From Oceanispirochaeta sp963676905 (lineage in GTDB: Bacteria; Spirochaetota; Spirochaetia; DSM-2461), in the NCBI GenBank assembly GCA_963676905.2, contig CAXXVE010000001.1, positions 3,596,001 to 3,660,000 of the forward strand: a stretch of 64,000 nt of DNA, written 5' to 3'. The notes below the pieces were generated by a model. That model saw nothing but the letters and a program-made list of their open reading frames with translations, had not been told where the DNA came from and ran no database searches. Shown in pieces: positions 1-7,013 of this stretch (position 1 is its first letter; the number at the start of each line of letters is the position of its first letter). The position numbers and the translations under genes were made by a program.

Positions 1-471
1 TGCGGAAGAACCGCTGCTGTAGTAAATGACAAGAGGCTTCAGATCTTCAGCCTTATAGAGTCTGTATAGTTCCCGGCCCGCCTGATCAAGGGCCCTGTTA
101 TCGGAAAAGAGTATGCGGCCGACTCCATCAAGCCGGATATCAGAACTGCCGCCCATAAGAAAAGCAGGAGTCCTGGAGAGGTCTTCAGCCTTACTGATTG
201 ACAGAGGAGTAAAACAAGCCGCCCCGTACTTCCCCGAGGCAAGACGGCCATTGAGGTCCTCTTCAAATTCAGGTGTATCTGCATATTCGATAAAATCGGC
301 CCGGATACCGGACTTCAGAGGTATAAGTTTTTTCCTGATGGAGTAAAAGCCGACGGAACTGCCGGCAAATTGATCAAAATAGGGATCGGAAATGTAAAGT
401 GCTCTTGTGCAGGATGAAAAAGCCAGAGCAATGAGAGTGCAAAAAAGAATACGTCTCACCGCTCCGGTCAT
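1..471 (-). CDS. Putative lipoprotein, 3' end cut by window
   Basis: The reading frame is open from an ATG at 471 to the window edge (157 codons, C-terminus missing). The N-terminus is a short basic stretch and a hydrophobic core ending LAFSSC, a lipobox, so the product is probably a membrane-anchored lipoprotein. The rest (for example YISDPYFDQFAG, KKLIPLKSGIRADFIEYAD, LKPLVIYYSSGSS) resembles the periplasmic-binding-protein fold only in general pattern, and no family is certain. It starts 5 nt after the stop of the membrane-protein gene at 477-1115 and is probably cotranscribed with it. No strong Shine-Dalgarno is visible. Confidence 0.6.
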   Translation of the reverse strand, partial: MTGAVRRILFCTLIALAFSSCTRALYISDPYFDQFAGSSVGFYSIRKKLIPLKSGIRADFIEYADTPEFEEDLNGRLASGKYGAACFTPLSISKAEDLSRTPAFLMGGSSDIRLDGVGRILFSDNRALDQAGRELYRLYKAEDLKPLVIYYSSGSSA

Positions 472-476
472 ACAGC

Positions 477-1115
477 TCAGTCCAGCTCACCTCTTGATTC
501 CATATAATACAGAACCATTGAGACTGCTCCCATAACTGCCAGAAAAAGATAGGCCAGAAGCTTTTTATTCATCAGGTCAGCCAGCGGGATAAACAGCAGC
601 ACCAGAGGGGCCGTGAAATACAGGATTGTAAAAACTGTTTTCAGATATCCTTTATAGGCATGAAATGACCTTACAAGAAAAGTTGATGAAAGAAAGATGA
701 TAAAGAGCCTGAAAAGAGGAAGCAGCACTGCCTCATGAGGAGTAATGGCCCCTCTTATCGTCAGGGACTCGATAAGAGCCAGCATGAAGTAGTACCCTGC
801 AAACCATCCTGTCAGTTCCCTCAGGGGAATTCCGCTGTAGGCCTTCTTTCTGAATACAAGAAACAGAATAAGAAGCATGGGATAGAGCATAATCCCCTCT
901 TTACTGAAGAAGGTATTAATGTAGACCCCGGGGGCAGACCAGTTCAGAGGGAAATAGATATCGATGGCCCACTGAAAGAGAATAAAAGGGATTCCCAGGA
1001 TAAATCCATAGATGAAAGGCAGTACCACATCGATCTTGCGTACATTGTCCCCATCAAAACAATACTGGATTCCCCAGTAGGCTAAAGGCATAAGTAATAA
1101 TAAAAATACAACCAT
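477..1115 (-). CDS. Polytopic membrane protein, unknown function
   Basis: 212 residues with about six hydrophobic segments (roughly residues 1-18, 30-52, 75-90, 105-120, 130-148, 160-205), so an inner-membrane protein. I do not recognise the family. No Shine-Dalgarno precedes the ATG at 1115. A GATAAT box lies 12 nt upstream, so a very short leader is possible. The gene runs divergently from infC, and the lipoprotein gene follows at 5 nt. Confidence 0.6.
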   Translation of the reverse strand: MVVFLLLLMPLAYWGIQYCFDGDNVRKIDVVLPFIYGFILGIPFILFQWAIDIYFPLNWSAPGVYINTFFSKEGIMLYPMLLILFLVFRKKAYSGIPLRELTGWFAGYYFMLALIESLTIRGAITPHEAVLLPLFRLFIIFLSSTFLVRSFHAYKGYLKTVFTILYFTAPLVLLFIPLADLMNKKLLAYLFLAVMGAVSMVLYYMESRGELD

Positions 1116-1250
1116 ATCAGGGCTATTATTATCACGTTATCAGCGATTGCACAAGAATAGACTCTTCTCTAATTTATCAGTCCCCTTAATTGGGGTGGAC
1201 ACAAAAGCATTATTACTTTATATTCCCTGAGATTAGTGAGGAAAACGCCT

Positions 1251-1280
1251 TTGACTCTTCTGAGGCGATTATGATATATT
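1251..1280 (+). promoter_or_regulatory. Sigma70-like promoter of infC operon
   Basis: TTGACT (1251-1256) and TATATT (1275-1280) are separated by 18 bp. The expected start is near 1287, giving a leader of about 50 nt to infC. The leader looks too short to hold an extended L20-binding structure such as that known from E. coli. Confidence 0.6.
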
Positions 1281-1340
1281 TTCACTTATTTCAATAATAG
1301 GAAGAGTGTTATTCACCAAGAATAATTCCAAGGAGGAATG

Positions 1341-1862
1341 TTGGCTGTTAAAGATTTAAGGATTAATGAACAGATCCGGGTAAGAGAAGTGAGACTCATC
1401 GACGATGAGGGAAACCAGAAAGGTATTGTGCCTACAAGGGAAGCTCTGGATATGGCTAAAGAAGCCGGAGTTGACCTGGTTGAAGTGGCTCCCCAGTCCA
1501 AACCCCCGGTGTGTAAAATTCTGGATTACGGTAAGTATAAATTTGATCTTGAGAAGAAAAACCGCGAGCAGAAGAAAAAGCAGACTCTGGTCAAACTTAA
1601 AGAAGTTAGAATGCAGCCCAAGATCGAAAAACACGATCTTGCCTTCAAGACAAAGCATGTCCAGGAATTCCTGGATGCCGGAAACAAGGTTAAGGTAACA
1701 ATTCGATTCAGAGGACGTGAGATGGCTCATACGGAACTCGGTCGTGTTGTATTAGATAAGTTAATTGAACTGCTTGAAGAAGGTTCATTCAACATCGACA
1801 GCCCTCCCCGTCAGGAAGGCAGGTTCATGTCGATGATGTTGAGCTCTAAAGCGAAAAAATAA
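1341..1862 (+). CDS. infC: Translation initiation factor IF-3
   Basis: IF-3 binds the 30S subunit, prevents premature 50S joining and checks start-codon pairing. The protein has the full two-domain layout: the N-domain with RINEQIRVREVRLID and the linker/C-domain with KEVRMQPKIEKHDL and VKVTIRFRGREMAH. Length (about 173 residues) is normal. An ATG at 1338 is only 1 nt behind the AGGAGG at 1331-1336, too close for normal use. The TTG at 1341 has 4 nt spacing and gives MAVKDLRINEQ, so I prefer it. Many bacteria use a non-AUG infC start for autoregulation. rpmI and rplT follow closely. Confidence 0.95.
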   Translation: MAVKDLRINEQIRVREVRLIDDEGNQKGIVPTREALDMAKEAGVDLVEVAPQSKPPVCKILDYGKYKFDLEKKNREQKKKQTLVKLKEVRMQPKIEKHDLAFKTKHVQEFLDAGNKVKVTIRFRGREMAHTELGRVVLDKLIELLEEGSFNIDSPPRQEGRFMSMMLSSKAKK

Positions 1863-1875
1863 TAGAGGGATTCAT

Positions 1876-2073
1876 ATGCCTAAGATGAAGACACGTAGAA
1901 GTGCTGCAAAACGGTTCAAGATGACCGGCACAGGTAAGGCCAAGTATAAGAAACAGGCCACCCGCCACATCCTGACCAAAAAGTCAGCCAAGAGAAAAAG
2001 AAAACTCAGACATCCTGATGTAATCAGTTCTGCTGAGATTCCCAGACTCAAGAAATTATTGCCTTACGGTTAA
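1876..2073 (+). CDS. rpmI: 50S ribosomal protein L35
   Basis: 65 residues, very basic, starting MPKMKTRRSAAKRFK, the classic L35 N-terminus, with the conserved H-I-L-x-K-K-S-x-K-R-K-R segment in the middle. It is a structural protein of the large subunit. It sits 13 nt after infC and 18 nt before rplT, the universally common infC-rpmI-rplT order. An AGAGGG-type Shine-Dalgarno lies before the ATG. Confidence 0.97.
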   Translation: MPKMKTRRSAAKRFKMTGTGKAKYKKQATRHILTKKSAKRKRKLRHPDVISSAEIPRLKKLLPYG

Positions 2074-2091
2074 TAAGAAGGAATTTGAAGA

Positions 2092-2451
2092 ATGCCTAGA
2101 GCAGTAGATGGAACTAAAAGAAAGGATCACAGAAAAAAGATCCTTAAAGAAGCAAAAGGTTACTGGGGACGCCGCAGCAAGCTGCACCGTGTTGCCAAAG
2201 ATGCCGTAACAAAAGCCGGACAGTACGCTTACAGAGACAGAAAAGTCAAAAAAAGAGACTTCCGCCAGCTTTGGATTTCAAGAATTTCAGCAGCCTGTAG
2301 AGCTGAAGGGATTACTTATTCCAGATTTATCAACGGCCTGAACATTGCCGGAATCGAGATCAACAGAAAGTCTCTTTCCAACATGGCAATCGAAGACCCC
2401 AAAGCATTCTCTGCACTTGTAGAAAAAGCAAAAACATCTTTAGGAGCGTAA
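2092..2451 (+). CDS. rplT: 50S ribosomal protein L20
   Basis: 119 residues with the long basic N-terminal helix (GYWGRRSKLHRVAKDAV) and the C-terminal domain (RDFRQLWISRISAACR...YSRFINGL) of L20. It is an early assembly protein of the 50S subunit and in several bacteria the repressor of its own operon. It is preceded by GAAGGAAT. The ZapB-like gene begins 6 nt after its stop, so ribosomal and division genes share one transcript. Confidence 0.97.
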   Translation: MPRAVDGTKRKDHRKKILKEAKGYWGRRSKLHRVAKDAVTKAGQYAYRDRKVKKRDFRQLWISRISAACRAEGITYSRFINGLNIAGIEINRKSLSNMAIEDPKAFSALVEKAKTSLGA

Positions 2452-2457
2452 CATTCA

Positions 2458-3135
2458 ATGATAACTTTCGATCAGGTTCAGTTACTGGAAAAAAAAGTCA
2501 GCGACGCAGTTCAATTGTTAAAGAAGCTGAAAAATGAAAACAGTGAGCTTAAAGAGGAGATCTCTCTTCTGGAAGCACAGATTGCTGAGCTGGAAGGCCA
2601 GAAGTCTGAACTGACCAGTGAACAGGAACAGATTGAGAAGGGATTTATTGATGCTCTTAATCAGTTTGACGAACTGAACGAAGACGGCGAGAACACAGAG
2701 GAATCTGTAGACGAAACGCTTTCTGAAACGGTTTCAGTCAGTGAAGATACTGTAATTGCACAGCCCGAAGTGGAAATTGAAGAGGAAACTGAAGTTGAGG
2801 AATCAGCAGCGGAAGAATCTGAAGAAGAAACCATCGAAGTGACTCTGGAAAAAGAGGAAGCCCCCGGCGAAGAAGCCGCTGCTGCTGATGACTCTTTTGA
2901 ACTGAGTGCCGATGATGCGGCTGAAAGTGATGAATCAGGCAATCAATCGGAACAGCTGGAAGTTGAATCAGAAAATTCTCAGGATGAAGCCCCTGTCGAG
3001 GAAGAAATGACTCCGGCAGTGGTCGAGTCTTCTTTTGAGGATAGCAGCGCGGAAGCAGAAGAACCTGCGGCAGCCGATCAGGAAACTAAAGAAGATAAAA
3101 ACTCAGGATATCCACAGAACCTGGAAATATTCTGA
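2458..3135 (+). CDS. ZapB-like coiled-coil protein with acidic tail
   Basis: 225 residues. Residues 1-75 form a heptad-rich coiled coil (VQLLEKKVSDAVQLLKKLKNEN, then further Leu/Glu heptads) like the division factor ZapB. From about residue 80 to the C-terminus the protein is a low-complexity Glu/Ser/Ala tail with almost no hydrophobic core, probably disordered. Small ZapB proteins lack such a tail. The position immediately before zapA supports a role in Z-ring assembly, but assignment rests on the coiled coil and context only. It lies 6 nt after rplT and 2 nt before zapA. Confidence 0.7.
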   Translation: MITFDQVQLLEKKVSDAVQLLKKLKNENSELKEEISLLEAQIAELEGQKSELTSEQEQIEKGFIDALNQFDELNEDGENTEESVDETLSETVSVSEDTVIAQPEVEIEEETEVEESAAEESEEETIEVTLEKEEAPGEEAAAADDSFELSADDAAESDESGNQSEQLEVESENSQDEAPVEEEMTPAVVESSFEDSSAEAEEPAAADQETKEDKNSGYPQNLEIF

Positions 3136-3137
3136 AA

Positions 3138-3455
3138 ATGAATGAAGATGGCCTGCTTAAAGTAAACATACTTGGCGTTAACCTGACCCTTAAGGCGAAG
3201 GAAGATGCCACGCAGTTAAAGCAGGCCATCTGGTTTCTTCAAAAAAAAATTGAAGAAACCAGAGAAAAGCATAAATCAGTTGATCAGCTGAAGCTTTCCA
3301 TACTATCCAGCATCTATATAGTAGATGAACTGATCAGTCTCAAAAACTCCAAAGACATACCTCACCTGCCTGAGACAGATATTGTGATTACCGAAGAGGT
3401 AGATCTTGCCTTTAAACGGGTACTGGAAACACTTGAGACAAGCGTAAAAGATTAA
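3138..3455 (+). CDS. zapA: Cell division protein ZapA
   Basis: 105 residues matching the ZapA pattern: an N-terminal beta-rich dimerisation region (LKVNILGVNLTLKAKEDATQLKQA) followed by a long helix (IWFLQKKIEETREKHKS, LSILSSIYIVDELISL). ZapA binds and bundles FtsZ filaments at mid-cell. It is the last protein gene of the infC transcript. The 6S RNA begins almost immediately after the stop, the same zapA-6S adjacency known from other phyla. Confidence 0.88.
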   Translation: MNEDGLLKVNILGVNLTLKAKEDATQLKQAIWFLQKKIEETREKHKSVDQLKLSILSSIYIVDELISLKNSKDIPHLPETDIVITEEVDLAFKRVLETLETSVKD

Positions 3456-3457
3456 AT

Positions 3458-3640
3458 AGCCTGCGGTGTGCGTGTTTATCAGGGATATTTCTCTTGCGAC
3501 AAGTCATATCCATGGGGCTCCTAAATGCTTTGAACCGAATTGTTAGCCCTTGGCGGTGAAACAGGACGTTCAGGAACGGAACCCCACTTGAACAGTTAGA
3601 GTTCAAGAGGATGAGTTCCCTAAACGGCACTGCGGGTTTT
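3458..3640 (+). ncRNA. ssrS: 6S RNA
   Basis: About 180 nt with 6S architecture. The terminal stem is CCTGCGGTG (3460-3468) with CACTGCGGG (3628-3636), fully paired allowing two G-U pairs. A hairpin CTTGAAC (3587-3593)/GTTCAAG (3601-3607) corresponds in place and sequence to the 3' arm hairpin of E. coli 6S. A T-run follows the closing stem. 6S RNA mimics an open promoter and sequesters housekeeping RNA polymerase in stationary phase. The location after zapA is typical. The only ORF here (minus strand) is an artefact. Confidence 0.82.
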
Positions 3641-3670
3641 TATTGATTTAAATATAATTTCAAATTGGAA

Positions 3671-3699
3671 TTGACCACCCTGTTAAATACAATTAGAAT
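3671..3699 (+). promoter_or_regulatory. Promoter of PilZ gene, near-leaderless
   Basis: TTGACC (3671-3676) and TAGAAT (3694-3699) are 17 bp apart, predicting a start about 5 nt before the ATG at 3712. An overlapping alternative is TTGGAA (3665-3670)-17-TACAAT (3688-3693), giving a leader of about 12 nt. Neither leader contains a Shine-Dalgarno. Confidence 0.55.
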
Positions 3700-3711
3700 T
3701 CGTACAAGCCA

Positions 3712-4512
3712 ATGGCCATAGTAACAAACCAGACAATTAAAGAACTTTATAATAAATTCCGCAGTATTGAAGTCACCTTCAACAAAGAAGTAGGCAAAGC
3801 CACAGGACTGCAGCCAAAGAAGGTCTCCCTTAAATTCAGGGAGGGTGCCCGCCCCTGCGTACTGTACGCCAGCAGCATGGAGTCTGCAAGAGTCATTCTA
3901 TCCATGTCCCCCTCCCATCTGGAAGAGCTGAAAGACAGTGAGAGCAATGTAGCTCTCAAACTTTCTTTTATCAGAGACGAACAGCCCAAGCCTGTTGAAC
4001 TGAATTTCTTTGTACAGGGTAGAATAACAAACTTCACAAGATACTCAGAAACTCAGCCTGATGTTTACTACTGTACCATCATCTACTCCACACAGCCGCC
4101 GGACGACCTGATCGGAATCCTCGGTTTTCTCCTTGAGGCCAATGTCAATGCCACCAAGAGAAAGGAAGAGCGCGCACTTGTCACTGCTGATAGCATGAAA
4201 AAGCTGGATCTGGGATCTAAAAACTGCGTTGTTGTTGTGGACAATATACCCCGCAAGGGAATTTTGAGAGACCTCTCCTTTTCAGGCTCCAAGGTAATCA
4301 TTCAGGGGAATGCCAGGTTCCTGATGAACAAGGCGGCCCAGCTGAGGATTCTCAACAGCAAAGGTGAAACAATCACTATTAACGGTCAGATACTGCGCTT
4401 CGAAGAAGTTCAGGGCAGAAGAGATCTCGCGGCCATCGCCATCCACTTTACACTGGAAGCCCTCCCCTTAAGCTACAAGGTCATGATCAACAATTTTCTG
4501 CTGAACCGTTAA
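3712..4512 (+). CDS. PilZ-domain c-di-GMP receptor-like protein
   Basis: 266 residues, cytoplasmic, two-domain: an N-terminal YcgR/PilZN-like barrel (residues 1-135) and a C-terminal PilZ region whose RDLSFSG stretch fits the D/N-x-S-x-x-G half of the c-di-GMP motif. A canonical RxxxR about 20 residues earlier is not obvious, so ligand binding is uncertain. It resembles spirochaetal PlzA in layout. No in-frame start lies upstream, because a TAG occurs at 3694. There is no Shine-Dalgarno and the promoter ends 12 nt before the ATG. The TPR gene and flaB1 follow. Confidence 0.75.
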   Translation: MAIVTNQTIKELYNKFRSIEVTFNKEVGKATGLQPKKVSLKFREGARPCVLYASSMESARVILSMSPSHLEELKDSESNVALKLSFIRDEQPKPVELNFFVQGRITNFTRYSETQPDVYYCTIIYSTQPPDDLIGILGFLLEANVNATKRKEERALVTADSMKKLDLGSKNCVVVVDNIPRKGILRDLSFSGSKVIIQGNARFLMNKAAQLRILNSKGETITINGQILRFEEVQGRRDLAAIAIHFTLEALPLSYKVMINNFLLNR

Positions 4513-4538
4513 CACCATTCTAGTAAAGGCAGAAAATT

Positions 4539-5636
4539 ATGAATAACGAAAAACTTAAACAGATTATCTATATATCCATACCCGAGGATATGAAACACCA
4601 TATCGGCTCCATCTCTCTGGACCCTGCAATACTCCTCCCTGTGGAAATCCCCGAAGGGGTGAACCCTGAAGAGTGGTCTCCTGGCAACCTGAGCTGGGAA
4701 ATGATCGTTTCAGGCATGCTGAAAATACTTGCCTATGATCCCGATCACAAAAATACAGAATACTTCAGAGAATTTATAAGATCGGTCCGCCCTGAAATCA
4801 CAGCCGAGCTGACACAGTCAGCCGTAATCAAGGCCCAGTCGGGTGACTTTGAACTGGCGGAGGAGATATTCCTGGCACTGACAGGACTTGACGAGAATGA
4901 CCTGAGAAGCCGCCTGAACCTGGTTCTCCTCTATGAAAACAAACTCGGCGGAATTACCGAAGGGTCTGATAAACTGCGCAAAAAGATAGAAGATCTCTAC
5001 GCAGGCCTTCTTGAGAAAGGCGAGGATCTCCCTGACATCTACTTCAACGCCGCCTGGTACTACTACGGCAAGCAGGACTTTGCAAGAGCCCACGGCCTCT
5101 GTGAGAGCTACCTGACCCTTGGAAATGAAGAGACCAAACGGAGTGAAGCCGAGAAGCTGATGAGAGAGTGTGCCGAACTCAAGGACACAAATGAACTCTA
5201 TACAGAGGCCTTCAGTCTGGTCAATGAAGACAAAAACGAAGAGGGCCTTGAGAAAATAGCACTCTTTCTTGAAGACTCTCCCGAAGTGTGGAACGGGTGG
5301 TTTCTGAAGGGTTGGGCCCTGAGAAAGCTCTCCCGCTTTGAAGAAGCCATGGCTGCATTCCGCAAGGCCGCTGACCTCAAACCGGGGCATGTGGATATCC
5401 TCAATGAGATGTCCATCTGCGCCATCGAGCTGAGTGATTTCAAACAGGCTGCCTCCCTACTCCAGGAAGCCCTTGAAATCGACCCTGAGAACCTTAAGAT
5501 TATCTCCAATATGGGGATACTCAGCCTCAAAGAAAAGAAAATGGACGAGGCAGCTGCCTTCTTCAGAACTGTGCTTGCCCTGGACCCCGAAGACCCCATG
5601 GCCGCCCAGTACCTCGATTTTATTGAAAATTCCTGA
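4539..5636 (+). CDS. TPR-repeat protein
   Basis: 365 residues with no signal peptide. The C-terminal half (about 230-360) contains at least three tetratricopeptide repeats (WFLKGWALRKLSRFEEAMAAFRKAADLKPG; EMSICAIELSDFKQAASLLQEALEIDPE; NMGILSLKEKKMDEAAAFF). Further degenerate repeats lie around residues 95-200. The N-terminal 80 residues match no family I know. TPRs are protein-binding scaffolds. Its place between a PilZ gene and flaB1 suggests a motility-linked or c-di-GMP-linked role, but this is inference. It begins 26 nt after the PilZ stop and is likely cotranscribed. Confidence 0.7.
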   Translation: MNNEKLKQIIYISIPEDMKHHIGSISLDPAILLPVEIPEGVNPEEWSPGNLSWEMIVSGMLKILAYDPDHKNTEYFREFIRSVRPEITAELTQSAVIKAQSGDFELAEEIFLALTGLDENDLRSRLNLVLLYENKLGGITEGSDKLRKKIEDLYAGLLEKGEDLPDIYFNAAWYYYGKQDFARAHGLCESYLTLGNEETKRSEAEKLMRECAELKDTNELYTEAFSLVNEDKNEEGLEKIALFLEDSPEVWNGWFLKGWALRKLSRFEEAMAAFRKAADLKPGHVDILNEMSICAIELSDFKQAASLLQEALEIDPENLKIISNMGILSLKEKKMDEAAAFFRTVLALDPEDPMAAQYLDFIENS

Positions 5637-5646
5637 TTTTTCTGCT

Positions 5647-5670
5647 CTTCGGGCCTAAAGTGGCCCGAAG
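5647..5670 (+). terminator. Strong hairpin after TPR gene
   Basis: CTTCGGGCC (5647-5655) and GGCCCGAAG (5662-5670) form a perfect 9-bp stem with a TAAAGT loop, 10 nt after the stop. No T-run follows directly. The next T-tract is at 5708-5716, so it may act as a 3'-end stabiliser or a weak terminator. Confidence 0.5.
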
Positions 5671-5715
5671 GCAGTCCGACTAATCGGAGAAAATTAAAAA
5701 AACTTTATTTTTTTT

Positions 5716-5744
5716 TCAAGTTAATTATTTCCCCATGACGATAT
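5716..5744 (+). promoter_or_regulatory. Candidate sigma28 promoter of flaB1
   Basis: TCAAGTTA (5716-5723) and GACGATAT (5737-5744) resemble the FliA consensus TAAAGTTT/GCCGATAA, but the 13-bp gap is 2 bp longer than usual. An A7/T9 tract (5696-5716) lies directly upstream and could act as a curved or UP-type element. Confidence 0.4.
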
Positions 5745-5778
5745 GAATTCCAGAGAGGCAATAATAAACCTCTTTAAC

Positions 5779-5792
5779 GGGCAAGGATGCCC
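5779..5792 (+). promoter_or_regulatory. CsrA-binding hairpin in flaB1 leader
   Basis: GGGCAAGGATGCCC folds as stem GGGCA/TGCCC with loop AGGA. CAAGGATG matches the CsrA consensus (CARGGAUG) presented in a hairpin loop. A second GGA at 5807-5809 is part of the Shine-Dalgarno, 22 nt away, so one CsrA dimer could bridge both sites and block ribosome entry. The same element recurs before flaB2. Confidence 0.65.
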
Positions 5793-5816
5793 TAATTTAT
5801 TTTCATGGAGGAAAAT

Positions 5817-6677
5817 ATGATTATTAATCACAACATCAGTGCGATGACATCCCAGAGGAACCTGAACATCGCCAACACCAACACCGGCAGCAACATGGCT
5901 AAACTCTCATCAGGTATGAGAATCAACAAGGCTGGTGATGATGCTTCCGGACTGGCAGTATCTGAGAAAATGAGATCTCAGATCCGCGGTTTGAATCAGG
6001 CTTCCAGAAACGCGTCCGACGGAATCTCTTTTATTCAGACTTCTGAAGGCTACCTTCAGGAAACAACTGATGTAATCCAGAGAATCAGAGAACTTGCAGT
6101 ACAGGCTTCCAACGGAATCTACTCTTCTGAAGACAGAATGCAGATTCAGGTTGAAGTTTCCCAGCTTGTTGATGAACTGGACAGAGTAGCTTCCCACGCA
6201 CAGTTCAACGGCATGAACATGCTGACAGGACGTTTTGCAGCAGACAACGGCTACAATGTAGTAACCTCATCCATGTGGTTCCATATCGGTGCCAATATGG
6301 ATCAGAGAGAGCAGGTTTACATTGGAACAATGACTGCGGCAGCTCTGGGTCTCCGCCAGGTAGGAACCGGTGAGATCATGTCTATCTCTACCCCCGAACA
6401 GTCCAACAGAAACATCGGAGTTCTCGACTCAGCCCTCAAGATTGTGAACAAGCAGAGAGCCGACCTCGGTGCATACCAGAACAGACTGGAAATGGCGATC
6501 AAGGGTATAGACATCGGCGCAGAAAATCTGCAGGCGTCTGAATCCAGAATCAGAGACCTGGACATGGCAAAAGAAACTGTTGACTTCACCAAGAACCAGA
6601 TCCTGACTCAGGCCAGCAATGCCATGCTTGCACAGGCCAACCAGCGGACACAGTCTGTCTTGCAGCTTCTCCAATAG
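5817..6677 (+). CDS. flaB: Flagellin FlaB (copy 1)
   Basis: Core flagellin of the periplasmic flagellar filament. 286 residues from the ATG at 5817 (MIINHNISAMTSQRN). An in-frame ATG at 5805 lies at the edge of the Shine-Dalgarno GGAGG (5807-5811) and is not the start. The conserved N-terminal D0/D1 region (LSSGMRINKAGDDASGLAVSEKM, RIRELAVQASNGIYSSEDR) and C-terminal helix (TKNQILTQASNAMLAQANQR) are separated by only a short middle part, as usual for spirochaete FlaB, which lack outer D2/D3 domains. Its leader carries a CsrA-type hairpin. flaB2 lies 336 nt downstream. Confidence 0.95.
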   Translation: MIINHNISAMTSQRNLNIANTNTGSNMAKLSSGMRINKAGDDASGLAVSEKMRSQIRGLNQASRNASDGISFIQTSEGYLQETTDVIQRIRELAVQASNGIYSSEDRMQIQVEVSQLVDELDRVASHAQFNGMNMLTGRFAADNGYNVVTSSMWFHIGANMDQREQVYIGTMTAAALGLRQVGTGEIMSISTPEQSNRNIGVLDSALKIVNKQRADLGAYQNRLEMAIKGIDIGAENLQASESRIRDLDMAKETVDFTKNQILTQASNAMLAQANQRTQSVLQLLQ

Positions 6678-7013
6678 TGAAGTATAATCTTCAGTAGAGT
6701 ACTTTTCGGTCTAATACCGATCAGACCTTTACTGTAGATGCCCGGATTTATCCGGAGTTACGGTAAAGGCGATGATTCTTATCTGCTAAGACAGAGTCAT
6801 CGCCTCTATTGGAATTGAGTTCTTTGAAATAACCCTCCTGTGTATTCACAGGACAGGGAGATTATCCGATTCCCCTACTCTTATGAGCAGGGGTAATCGT
6901 GTATATCTCCCTGTTCAGCTGTCAATGGTTAAGCGGCGCGATAGAAGCTGAATCCATGGTCAGGTGCATACAGGTTTGCGGCAAGGATGCCAACAACATC
7001 TCAAGGAGGGTAT
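6678..7013 (+). other. Structured spacer between flaB1 and flaB2
   Basis: 336 nt without a gene but with four strong inverted repeats. (1) CCTTTACTGTA (6726-6736)/TACGGTAAAGG (6759-6769), enclosing CCGGAT/ATCCGG (6742-6755). (2) AGGCGATGA (6767-6775)/TCATCGCCT (6797-6805). (3) TCCTGTG (6836-6842)/CACAGGA (6847-6853), loop TATT. (4) ACAGGGAGAT (6853-6862)/ATCTCCCTGT (6905-6914), enclosing CGATT/AATCG and CCCCT/AGGGG. Repeats 1 and 2, and 3 and 4, share bases at their junctions. A CGATAG box at 6939-6944 is a weak sigma28 -10 candidate. Together they may serve as a terminator or processing region, or a small RNA. Confidence 0.6.
6980..6991 (+). promoter_or_regulatory. CsrA-binding hairpin in flaB2 leader
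   Basis: GGCAAGGATGCC folds as stem GGCA/TGCC with loop AGGA, identical in core to the flaB1 element although flanking leader sequence differs. The second GGA (7005-7007) lies in the Shine-Dalgarno AAGGAGG, 20 nt away. Conservation of element and spacing in two otherwise divergent leaders argues for selection. Confidence 0.65.

Noticed and set aside
1182..1195. CCCC/GGGG inverted repeat with TTAATT loop upstream of infC
   Set aside because: Only 4 bp of stem; too weak for a terminator or operator call.
2661..2942. Minus-strand Ser-rich ORF of 93 residues
   Set aside because: It is the antisense image of the Glu/Ser-rich tail of the ZapB-like gene.
3412..3630. 72-residue minus-strand ORF
   Set aside because: It overlaps the 6S RNA structure and the zapA end; no start signal.
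6922..6944. Sigma28 promoter candidate for flaB2 (TCAA...CGATAG)
   Set aside because: The gap is about 4 bp too short and the -10 match is partial; mentioned only within the spacer entry.
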